Part shown: positions 21,899 to 32,200 of the stretch, one piece after another | How positions within the stretch are numbered: the first letter of the stretch is position 1 | How the letters are laid out: the number at the start of each line of letters is the position of its first letter | NCBI GenBank assembly: GCA_000226015.1 | Contig: JH154139.1 | Location: 186,641-219,798 of the forward strand | Length of the DNA: 33,158 nt | Reading direction: 5' to 3' | Source of the DNA: Mnemiopsis leidyi | Lineage: Eukaryota; Ctenophora; Tentaculata; Lobata; Bolinopsidae | Translations under genes and position numbers: made by a program | Notes under the pieces: model-generated | Told to the model about the DNA's origin: nothing | Databases searched by the model: none | Seen by the model: only the letters and a program-made list of their open reading frames with translations

Positions 21899-23516
21899 TC
21901 TTCCCGTAATTGCTGGCCACACTTTTCTGTGGCATTACAATTTCACTGGTATATTCCGCTACATTGTTGAATCCAAGAAGCATCCTTTATTAGAGCGAAA
22001 TATATTTATGTCCTGTTTATCAAAACTGGTTGCTGTTTATCATGGTGATTCGTGGAGATTTCAGTTGCAGTTGTAGCAGTAAGAAATTACATAATTTCAA
22101 CTAAACAGTTATGTATTCTTGTAAGAAATTAAAAACTGTCGCGATTCTAATTATAGCTGACGTAGATCGTTAACGATTATCAAAAAGACTTCTCAGATCG
22201 CAGTGCCGGCAATTCAGCGATACTAATTACCTTAGAGCCACTAGAAACTAAGAGCCACTAGAAACAATCTAGATCATAGATCGGGTTAGCCTGATCATAT
22301 GTGTACATTTCTAATTGCAACATCATGTTCGAAAAGGAAAGCAGACACTAGAGGACATGTTCAAAGAAACAAAATAAGGCTCATTAGTAAAGTAGTAGAT
22401 ATAATAGAACGTGCTTATTTTTGAGACATGTTTATTGGAGGGGGGGGGGAGTGGGGCGGGGGGCAGGACCCCCCAGACCATAACGGCATAACACCATGAA
22501 GGCAATAATTTCTCGAGTGACGAGTAATAAACATATAGTACATACACTTACAGATCTAAAGATAGATGTTGGGCCAGAATAAAACTTCTCGCACACACTA
22601 AACAAATAGTCGAACGTTCAACCTACAAGTGTGTAAGAAAATAGAAATGATCAAGTATAACCGCGTGATCAGTGATTATGCAACCAAGTCCAATTCGCCC
22701 ACGTGGGAAATCAACGCGAAAACAGCGCGCGGCTCAGAGAAATGAGAAGTTATTATTATTATTTGTGTGTATATGTAAAGTGTGTGACTGTGAATGATTC
22801 CTGATTCCTGTGTGCAGTGTGTGGCAATAAGTGTGTGCCTTTACTGAGTCCAGACTCCAGCATTCGCCGAACATATGATAACCTGTTTTCGTGACACTCA
22901 TTTGTGTGAGTACAATATGTGTAACTACAGACTACTAACTTGACGGTATAAGTGGGTGAACATTATTACTGTGTAAAAGTAAAGTTTTAACAGCCAACGC
23001 GTGTCGAGATTACTACGCGTGTTTAATCACTACACGATTACACTCTACAAAATTACGATCACTATAACTATTATAATTCGTAAGTTTTCAGTTGTAATTG
23101 TATAATGATTATTCATGATTATTGATTACAGATTAACATACTGCTTACCTGCTCACCAACATATTCACTGAATATTATTCAGTTTTAGTTTTACATAATC
23201 AAAATTCCGTCGATTAATATAATGTGTTAAACTTTTAGCTTTAATTAATAGCTGTGCATTTTTCGACTTTAAGTTGAACATGTTTAGTAACTAATAATTA
23301 ACTAGCAGGGCCTCATTACGATCAATCAGAATAAATGCCGGATATTTTTTCTTACTTCATGAAGTTAATTCGATCAGCTTTTGTTTTCTTTTTTATAGCT
23401 AGAGCTAGATATACAGAGCAGCTATAAAATCCAACATAAACAAGAAAATAGTTTGAAAATGCAATATAAACTTTTTCGGCTAGGATTTAAGCAAAGAACA
23501 TTTTTCACTTTGACAC
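21899..23516. other. Intergenic region between converging genes, with G-rich run
   Basis: AT-rich sequence between the 3' ends of the UGT (plus) and the Cys-rich gene (minus). It holds a G-run (22440-22463) and GT-rich patches near 22760-22930. No convincing exon or RNA gene was seen. Confidence 0.6.
22440..22463 (+). repeat. Guanine-rich tract with G-quadruplex potential
   Basis: A run of about ten G, then gtggggcgggggg, giving at least four G-blocks within 25 bp. Confidence 0.7.
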
Positions 23517-23522
23517 TTTATT
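23517..23522 (-). terminator. Polyadenylation signal AATAAA of the Cys-rich gene
   Basis: AATAAA on the minus strand, about 264 bp after the stop codon at 23786. It is the first match downstream that I found. Confidence 0.5.
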
Positions 23523-23785
23523 TATCAAAAATTTTAATCAATTTGATAATTTGTCACCCGTCATCGCCTGATATATGAACCACTAGTATTGCTTCCACAA
23601 TCATAAATGAAACTTGCCATCGTTTTTCTTTTTGTTTGAGTAGTCAGCAGTTTTGGAGTTTTGCCTTGGTCTGATAATTGTCTATCACATGACACAGTAG
23701 AAAAAATTGCAAATGTATGTAGAATGCTTTCTCCAGCATGAAAAATTCTTGAGAGCAAAACAGAATGTAGCTGTTGGAGAGGAAT

Positions 23786-26700
23786 TCAGAAATCTAAGTC
23801 ATCTGGGAACGAATCTAGTTTTTGTGTTCTCACGCTGATAATCAAATGTGACCTTGAAGGACTTGACTTTTTCCTGAAGCTTTGCATGCCCGGTGTAGAT
23901 GAGATCTTGTTTCTTTTCTTCTTATATCTCCAGCAGCCAACTGTCAGATAGTGGACGTCAGGTTACTTAGCAATAAGAAATCAAATTTACATTTTTTTCA
24001 TGGTTTTCTATCTACTTGACATAAATTTTAGTGGAATTCATTCATAGTGCAACTTACAAAACATGCAAAATGAGAGTAAGAAAAGAAGGAAGCCTCCAAA
24101 TATGGTCATCATCTCCATGGTTACCGTAAGTCCAGCAACAGCTGCAAGTGTAGCGAATAAAAGAATTAAAGTGTTAACATGTGATTAACATTAATTTCCA
24201 CAATAAACTATCTTAAATACCTACTTTGCGTCAGATTGGTCAGAATTTCCCACCAAAACCAAAAACTTAACTCACAAAAAAGGCGAGAGTTGTCCCCACA
24301 CTGATGTATGCAAACATGACAAAACCCAAAATCTTCATCCTGGCAGTTTTGTACAGTAGGACTCTCACAACTGTAACATTTCCCCTTGTAAGAACACGTG
24401 TTCTCATCACAGTCCTGACATTGTGTGCTTCCTGAAACTCAATTCAAAAATTGAAGTATTTCATTCTTCCCAGGACAGCCATTGTACCGTGTACGGAGAT
24501 ATGAATCTAAAGAGTAAAAGCACAGAACAGTCCGGCCTTATATACTATATAGCCTGGTGCGACACCTCAATTCTCCTTATCTGTAACGTATGTAATGCTT
24601 TTCTACAGAAAATATCAACCCGATCATCATCTTGATTTCTTAAACCTTACCTATAGAACGAGTAGTAGTCCCCGGGGGACAATGTTGGCACGATCTTGCT
24701 CCCTTAACGGAGGAGAAAGTTCCAATCTCGCAAGGAGTACATGGCTCAGTGCCAAGAAGAGAGTAGTGGCCCTCTTGGCAACCTTCACTTTTACGAGCTG
24801 AAGTTGGGGGTGCTAGTTGCTGTGTTCAATCGTTTTATTTCTAAATTTATCTAGTGAAAATTATTCACTGATCATATTTTCCATTTCCAACCTTGGCACT
24901 TAGTTGCTCCGACTGTTGTGGAAGTAGTTCCATCCGGGCACTGCATACATTCCGATTGTCCTGAAACGTTGATGAGTTTGCAATTCAAATTAACATGATC
25001 TGTAGCAGTAGCACAAAACTGAGCCTATTGAGAGTTAAACCGCTTCGCCAATGCAGTCGCCAAGTTATGATTAAAAAAGAATGCCCTCGGTTTGCGATAT
25101 TATCAATCCAATTCCAAATTGGCATCCCGTGAAGTCCCAACCTACTTGCCTGTTTCATTCTGGTAGAAGCCGAGCTGGCAATACAAACACCCTACCGCTC
25201 CTGAATCCCACTGGAAGTGTCCGACAGGGCAGTCCAGACACTGGTCCGAGTTCTCCTGATCTTGGTATGTTCCAGGGTCACATGACCTGCACTCCTCGTC
25301 TACTCTGTACGTCCCTGGGTTAGTTCGTCAACAGTTTGTTGTGGAGTTAGTTTCCTTGTCTAACAGTAGTTTAGTAGTTTCGAAACAGTTCTAGAGCCTC
25401 ACCAGTCATTACCCCATAACCTGATGATCTAAAACTCCAAATCGTCACTAAAAATAAAGCTATAAACCTGGTTGACACGTTACATTTCCCCCGGTGTTGC
25501 ACGTAGTACGATCTGAGCTAACATTCCCAGCACACACCTTACAGAGCACCTCGCCCCACTGCCCCGTGTATTCACCCTCCGGACAGGGCTTACAGTCGGC
25601 CATCTCAACTTCGTCCTGCAGTTTGCAGGGTGAATTTCAAACATTCTTACTTTAAGTCAGGACGGGAAAATAGAAAAACAAAAGAAAGAGGAAGCTTTCG
25701 ATGCCTGCTAGAATAAAACTGTTCGAATTCTGCTACTAGATAATAACCTGGTAAGAACCCGGAGGACAGAAATCACACGTTCCCCGCCCTGTAGCGTTGT
25801 TGTGTGAACCTGCCGGACAACTGTCGCAGTTATCTGTCCTCGTCTCGTTTGTAAACGTCCCTTCAGTAGCAGAGAATGAGAGAAAGATTTCCGTGGCCCG
25901 TCCTGCTTTTTACGATTTAACATTTTCTGAATAATGACAGTACTGGGAGTAATTAAAAAACGATACTGAGATCAAGCACGGCTTTTCAGATTTTCTAAAA
26001 CCGTTTTGTTTTAAATTTAATATCTGCTTCTAGAAACCCACGTACCTGGAGGACACTCAGAACAGAACTGGGAACCCTGATCTCTTGCCATCCACCCAAC
26101 CTTGCAGTCCACACAACCTTGTTGAGAGGAAGTTGCGTGATAACCATAGCAACGGGGAAAATCTTCATGGTTAGTAAAGCAATGTGGTTACCAGCGATTG
26201 AGTAGGCGCTAATTTTTGGGCCAACTTTACGATGTTATAGGGTAGTACGGTTATCTGTTGGGGGAAAGTCCAGGAATCGTGCGTTAAACGAAATATCGGA
26301 CCTTTACTTAGACGTTGTTAATGATGTAAAGATCAGAAAACGTGTTCATTTACAACGAAAAATTTAGCAGCTGTCTTGAAAGCTTCATTGAGAAAATTTT
26401 AACATACTTAATTTTTGCCAGATAATCAAGTAAAAAATCATCGAAAGTAATGTTAAAAGTAAAAGGTAGGCGCTCTCGTATAAGATACATTTTGATTAAA
26501 ATTACTCGAGATGTTTGTCTGGCCAGCTAACTTCTGTTCAGTTCCTTTGGGACACTTAATACATTCTGTCTTGGCAGCGTCCGGCTGAAATTCAACATTT
26601 GTTAAAATCCAGAAGTTAACAAGGTTCATCGGCGATACTTAGTCAGAGCTCTTAACAATTTCATCCTTCTTAAAGTAAGTTAACTTAAAGTTCAAATAGT

Positions 26701-27304
26701 TTGTAATGATGAAGGTATCTTCCCCCACGCTTTCTGTCTCAACTTAGGGTTTGAAGACTTGCAGTTCTTTAAAAAGTCAAAGTTTTACGTTTGTTTCTTT
26801 TCTCTGTTTGTTTTTTATTTGTCTTCTCTGTAAATTTCTGTTTGTCTGTTTGTCTGTATACTTCTATGTCAATGTTTGTTTGTTTGCCTGTTTGTTAGTT
26901 TACCTGGTACTGTCCTCCAGGACACGGCACACAGTGTGTAGAGTTAAAATAAGTTCCCGCTACACACGAGTTTCCCTTCACTCCAATATTCCCTGCCACT
27001 GTGTGAGGTTTAATAATCAGAGCAAGCACGCTTGGTGGAAGCTGTTAGTTCTTTAGATAAGTAATAAGTACCTTAATAATTGACTTAGAATCGAGACGGT
27101 AAGTTTTTAGTTAGATCAGTTCGCACTTCGCTCAAGATTATACACTTGTAAACTTGATTTGATGCCTTCTTTTGCAACTGGGTTCAATTTGCAACGTGAA
27201 TAATAAAAATACAATAAAGGCAATCAATTAGTGTAATAAAGCTCACAACTAAGAAATATCTTACCTAATACCAATGTTATCGTCAACACATCTACAGCCC
27301 TCAT
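23786..27304 (-). CDS. Cys-rich type I membrane receptor-like protein with GCC2/GCC3 (ephrin-receptor-like) repeats
   Basis: Twelve exons: 27304-27265, 26998-26904, 26584-26506, 26117-26046, 25860-25748, 25615-25468, 25314-25150, 24960-24892, 24797-24651, 24431-24276, 24141-24058, 23940-23786. Phases agree throughout, giving 440 residues. The start ATG opens a short signal peptide (MRAVDVLTITLVLVAG). The ectodomain is a string of CxxCPxG units (CVPCPGGQYQ, CIKCPKGTE, CSECPPG, CDSCPAGS, CDFCPPGSYQ, CKPCPEGEY, CDPGTYQ, CLDCPVGHF, CMQCPDGT, CTPCEIGTF, CQHCPPGT), then a denser Cys cluster in exon 10. Exon 11 is the membrane span (IFGGFLLFLLSFCMFFG), followed by WRYKKKRNK as stop-transfer and a tail of about 45 residues ending DSFPDDLDF. 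The tail has no recognised kinase or death domain. It is probably an adhesion or signalling receptor; the ligand is unknown. Intron 7 uses a GC donor. Confidence 0.85.
25148..25149 (-). promoter_or_regulatory. GC-AG intron donor
   Basis: Exon 7 of the Cys-rich gene ends ACAG|GCAAGT. Only this GC site keeps frame into exon 8 (NETG|QSEC). The nearby GTAGGT would shift the frame. Confidence 0.75.
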
Positions 27305-29050
27305 TTCCGATTGTGTAAAATTCCGGCGATCCACCGTGACAAAGCAAAACAACACATCGTAATTCCGAAACTGGACCTTAATCCGACTCTTCCCTCACAG
27401 AAGAGTACGAGAAAATTTGCAAGTTCCAGTCTAATGGTGGAGGATGACGGACCCGGACAAAGTTCCGAGATAATGTCTCCTTGTGGCCGTGCTGATTGGA
27501 AAGTGTCACCTCTCTCTTATCACCAATCGTTACCAGGGTAGCCCTCACGGGAAAGGAGCATGGGATGTATTGCCGGACTGAGATTGGTCTGTGATCATCG
27601 ACCTTATACTCTTATATGATTTGTTTTAGGAGATTGGCTAACAAACGGCACGTGATTCATCCACTGTGATAAATAGAGATTCACTTCTAAGAACCAACTT
27701 GATATGAATGGTTGATTAATCGACGGAGACCAGCTAATGCATTGAATTCCATGTCTTTGGTAGCATTGAAAATTAGATACCAGCGCAAATTGGAGAATTG
27801 CTGAACGAGCCAACTGACTTTTAGTTTGAGACTGACCATGCTTTTTAAAGTTTTCTAACAAAAAACAGCAAATTCGAATTATAGAATTAACATGATGGGA
27901 CGTCGTAGGTCGTACCTTTACAGGTAGACTGCTCTGTTTTAATACTAAATTTTATTGACTCGTTCTCATTCCCCGAACCAGTACCGGTTCAATCGGATAT
28001 TTGTTGCCACTGTAGTGAAGTTAGCTCAATTTATAATGGTGAAATTTTAATGTTAAATCAAAAGTTTTCCTTAATCTTCTAGTAACTGTAAGACTAGGAT
28101 CTAAATCTCAAAATTCGAAGAATTTTAGAATTTCTAATCAGCGAAGGCCGCAAAACCTAAAATTGTTACTTCCATCCTCTGAATGAATAATTACATTCCA
28201 AGTCAGTTACATACCCTGATCAGATGCTATCTGCTCTCAATGGATACTGTTTACAGACTTCGTCGTTAATATCGAGATTGGAACCTTAACAAGTCACAAC
28301 TTTACATCACTGATTTTTGTTTCATAGATTACAAGCCAGCGCTTGGACCAATAGAGAAAACAGTAAAATGTATAAAAATATTTTGAGGATTTTCGATGCA
28401 ATAATTATTCTGAAACAACACATTCTAAACAATTTAAGAAATCCACACCAAGTTACATCGTGGCTTATTCTAAAATTTCAATGGGTCAAGATTTTTGGAT
28501 GATTCTGCGAGCGTCACATACCCGTCACAGTAACTAGTCAATATTTACTAAGCTCAAGCTGTCCTTCTCAAATACAGTTACAAACCGAAATTAATGATTC
28601 TCACATGATACCAGGTGAACATGTTACCAGGTTAACAGGTTAACGGGTTACCAAGTTACCAGGTTAATGGGTTAACGGGTTACCAGGTTACCAGGTTACC
28701 AGGTTACCAGGTTACCAGGTTACCAGGTTACCAGGTTACCAGGTTACCAGGTTACCAGGTTACCAGGTTAACATGATACCAGGTTACCAGGTTACCAGGT
28801 TAACAGGTTACCAGGTTAACATGATACCAGGTTACCATATTACCAGGTTACCATGTTACCTGGTTATCATATGACCCGGTTGCCATGTTACCATGTTACC
28901 AGGTTACCAGGTTACCAGGTTACCAGGTTAACCTGTTACCAGCAGGTTACCGTGTTCCACTGCTCCCAAGTTAGCGGGTTACCAGGTTGCCATGTTACCT
29001 GGTTATCATGTGACCCGGTTGACATGTTACCATGTTACTAGGTTACCAGG
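27305..29050. other. Intergenic region between protease gene and Cys-rich gene
   Basis: It contains the probable promoter of the Cys-rich gene on its left and a 9-bp minisatellite on its right. A minus-strand AATAAA at 27951-27956 could be the protease poly-A site but is 1.1 kb past the stop. Small open frames here (27311-27541, 27604-27861, 28317-28502) show no domain or signal. Confidence 0.55.
27495..27637 (-). promoter_or_regulatory. Cluster of CCAAT boxes upstream of the Cys-rich gene
   Basis: CCAAT occurs on the minus strand at 27495-27499, 27583-27587 and 27633-27637, and on plus at 27523-27527, which is 190-330 bp upstream of the ATG at 27304. CCAAT boxes bind NF-Y in many animals; the role here is inferred. 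Confidence 0.3.
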
Positions 29051-29060
29051 TTACCAGGTT
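28610..29060. repeat. 9-bp minisatellite (gttaccagg) overlapping the protease 3' end
   Basis: Dozens of 9-bp units with gttaacagg and gttaccatg variants. A smaller patch recurs near 29716-29750. The array begins inside the last protease exon, and its first complete unit supplies the stop codon of the open frame. Confidence 0.9.
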
Positions 29061-32000
29061 AACAACCCCAGTAACAACAACATTACTCTGAAGTCCAGTA
29101 GTGGTGTAACACTACTACAAAACAGTTCATCACTCCAGTCAGTACAGTCAGCTATCATCCCATCACATTTGTACGCTGAGTCGTAACACTCCCACAAGTT
29201 TGAACACGTTTCCAGGTGATCTGAATTGAAAGATTCGATATCTGCTCTTTGTTAGTTTATTTTTGTTAACCAGATTACAGAGGTTGGTTTTGTTTGATAT
29301 TTAATCCTTAGTTTGAAACTTCCAGTAACATAAAGTGAAAAAATGATAAAGAGTTAGAAGCTAACAATATACCTCCACATCGGTTGAAATTTGTTGGATT
29401 TTCTGCTGGTAAAGTAGAAACCGCGAAGTAGAAAAACCTAAATAGCTTCTCGCTGTAAGATCCTGTAGTTCTAATCAGTATCAGCAACTTGTTCGAGCTG
29501 GATGTTGTGCCTGGGTCATTGGAATCCTTAGATACAAAGAAAATACAGAGTGTCCTAGATAGATACATTTATTGGAAGTAAATATGAAATTGGAAGTAAA
29601 TATGAAATTGGAAGTAAATATGAACAACTTGGTCCTATTTTTAAGTACCAGTGTGTACCACCGTATCGGAGTACCGTACTGATTAAATATGTTTGTATAT
29701 TACTGAAATATAACCTATTCAGGTTACCAGGTTACCCGGTTACCATGTAACCGCTCACTAGGGTACCAGATTGTCTGGTTACACAGTTAAGTAGCCACTA
29801 GACCATGAGAGCGAGTTTAATTTCCACACCAACATCAATCATTAACTTACTGAGAGTCTGGTTTTCTTGGAGATCGTGGTGTTGCTGAAGGAGTATAGGA
29901 CTGTCGTATTGATCTCCATCTCTAACGATCACATGACTGTAGTCTTCAGACAGATTTAGAGTCGTTATCACTACCTGAAATTATATCAGGGTGAGTCCTC
30001 TTCACATCTTCCTGAACTTCAGTATTCCTGAATCAGAGATCCAATACCCTACGAACTAGTACTTTTCTGGGTTCCTGGCATGATCATGAAAACAGAACAT
30101 AATCATTAAGGAACAAGCTCGCTGTAAAAGTAGCCTAGTTAAGCGTCTCTTTGAACAGTGATCCTTGACGTTACACGACTTAGAGTAGAGAAAAACGTTG
30201 TTACCATAGCAACGATACACGACCTAGAGTAGAGCTAAAAACGTTGTTCCGTAGCAACGTTACACGACCTAGAGTAGAGAAAAACGTTGTTTCCATAGCA
30301 ACGTTACACGACCTAGAGTAGAGAAAAACGTTGTTTCCATAGCAACGTTACACGACCAAGAGTAGAGCTAAAAACGTTGTTCCATAGCAACGTTACACGA
30401 CCTAGTGTAGAGAAAAACGTTGTTTCCATAGCAACGTTACACGACCAAGAGTAGAGAAAAACGTTGTTTCCATAGCAACGTTACACGACCTAGAGTAGTG
30501 AAAAAGGTTTATTCCATAGCAACGTTACACGACCTAGAGTAGAGCTAAAAACGTTGTTCCATAGTAACGTCACCGGTTCCCAACCCACCTTAACGAACTT
30601 GTCTGTCTGACAGGATATGTTGTAAACTTGATATCGGAACGTATCATAGCTACTCTTCCACGTGATCCACTTCGTGTCGGTTGTAGCGAGCAGCTTTACC
30701 CTGTACTGATTGTACGATTCCTGGAAGAGAGAAGTGTTTTAGAGGGATCTAGTGATAGAGGTTTCTAGTAGTAGAAATCTATTGATACTTCTTCTACTAG
30801 TATAATGGTACTTCTTACTTACTGTTATTCTACTTATGAGAGCTGAAATTGATCTTATATTCTGCTATTAAGAAGTTCAACTTTTCAGTGCAGGCGTGCA
30901 AGACTAGATAACATCCACACGGGACAGACCCTACCATGATGTTTCGTATCCAGTGTTTGTAGTACGCAACGTCAGCGTTAATGTCGTACTCGTGCAGCCC
31001 AACACTACTCTCCACTCCCCAGCTAACCAGACCGAACTGACATACTGTTTTGTTAGGGCACACATGATTTTGTAATACATATTGTAATAGATCTGATACA
31101 GATTGTTATAGATCTCTGAACAAAAATCAATGTTAAATGAGCTATCATCTTGAATCTCAGGACAAGAAAAACCGTAGAAATTTGCTAAATACTTAAAATA
31201 CTCGATCTAAAAACAAGAGTATAATCTTACGAGAGTATAGTTGTCCTGCCCGTCGTTTCTGAATACAGGTCCTCCGCTATCACCTTTACCGCTTCGTATC
31301 GTCATCTTACTGTTTCCCGTACATAGCATACCCGGTAGTATGTAGTACCTGCAAGTAAGATGTAGCACCTGAGTTGTGCTTAGCGTTTGCTTGTGGAGGA
31401 GAAATGCTGATTTTCCCATTTGAATGATAAAAGTTTATTTCGTTAGTCTCTAATTAGCGACAAAAATCATTAGGAAAATAACAAAACAAACTGAAGGTAT
31501 CAGAACAAAGATGGATTATGAAAACAAATGTAATCACCCTTCTAATGTAATTACCCTTTGCTCCTGTAGTTCTGGGCACAGAATTCCTGATCAGGAACTC
31601 CGTACTTGACATATTGGAGAACTGTTGCTATCTCCTCGTCCTCTTGTTGTCCCCATCCTGAGAAGTTAAGTTCCAGGACTGAACTGTATAATAAGGTAAC
31701 AGTCCTCAGTCTAAAAAAGTAGATACGATACCCGCACAAACCATACTCCTAAACTCCATTACCAACAACCACACTTCTCACCAACATTTATCATCCACCA
31801 CTACACCACATTTTCAAGGCCATCATCCACCGTTACCTACCAGCGATTGTAACAGAAGATCCTGCTGCCGGCTGAAATTCCGCTATGTCGATCTTGCTTA
31901 TGTAAGGTGAGTTCAGATCGAACCCCTTTTCTAAGTAAAGCAGTGCAATATCGCCCTGTAAAATTAAATAGTTTTTTTGAAAATGCAACAAATGTCGTAC

Positions 32001-32200
32001 TGGGATATTGTAACAATCCGGCAATTGATACGCTTTATAAAAGTATAAATTGCATTAAATCGTAACAAGATTTAAACCTAGCAGGTTACAACTACCTGCA
32101 GGTACCACTGATTGTAATTCTCATGAGAGTAGACTTGAGTTACCCATCTGACTACTGTGGAGACTTCGTAAACACTCACCGACACGTCTCCTGCTACAAC
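29051..32200 (-). CDS. Trypsin-like serine protease with C-terminal CUB and LDLa domains (5' part missing)
   Basis: Nine in-frame exons: 32200-32096, 31955-31841, 31657-31555, 31348-31231, 31036-30935, 30720-30589, 29974-29851, 29510-29373, 29220-29051. The trypsin (S1) domain enters at VVAGD, continues with GDIALLYL (catalytic Asp102), AGWGQQ, EFCAQN, GMLCTG, GKGDSGGPV (catalytic Ser195) and FGLVSWG, and ends YYKHWIRNIM. The His57 exon must lie beyond the right edge. Exons 6-8 form a CUB domain (YQVYNISC, YSHVIVRDGD, SNKLLILIRT, FRFFYFAV). Exons 8-9 form an LDLa domain with six Cys and an acidic calcium cage (KCDGMIADC, TDWSDELFC). The frame then ends SSVTPLLDFRVMLLLLGLLTW-stop, a hydrophobic tail like a GPI-anchor signal. 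The trypsin part has lost two standard disulfides. Probably a secreted or surface protease; substrate unknown. Confidence 0.85.
29573..29625. repeat. Short tandem repeat of about 17 bp, 3 copies
   Basis: ggaagtaaatatgaaatt is repeated three times in the CUB intron, about 60 bp upstream (minus sense) of the acceptor at 29511-29512. Confidence 0.75.
30165..30570. repeat. Minisatellite of about 44 bp, about nine copies, with X-box-like palindromes
   Basis: Units share cgttgtttccatagcaacg and a cacgacctagagtagag spacer. It lies in the intron within the CUB domain, starting close to the donor at 30587-30588. One unit holds gttaccatagcaac (30200-30213), a perfect fit to the RFX X-box GTNRCC-N2-RGYAAC; the others differ by a base or so. 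Confidence 0.85.

Noticed and set aside
24423..24801. Plus open frames of about 70 codons
   Set aside because: Antisense to exons 9-10 of the Cys-rich gene and adjoining introns; they show no supporting pattern.
28853..29186. Open frames made of repeated Val/Thr/Arg/Leu/Pro words
   Set aside because: Products of the gttaccagg minisatellite on the plus strand, antisense to the LDLa exon.
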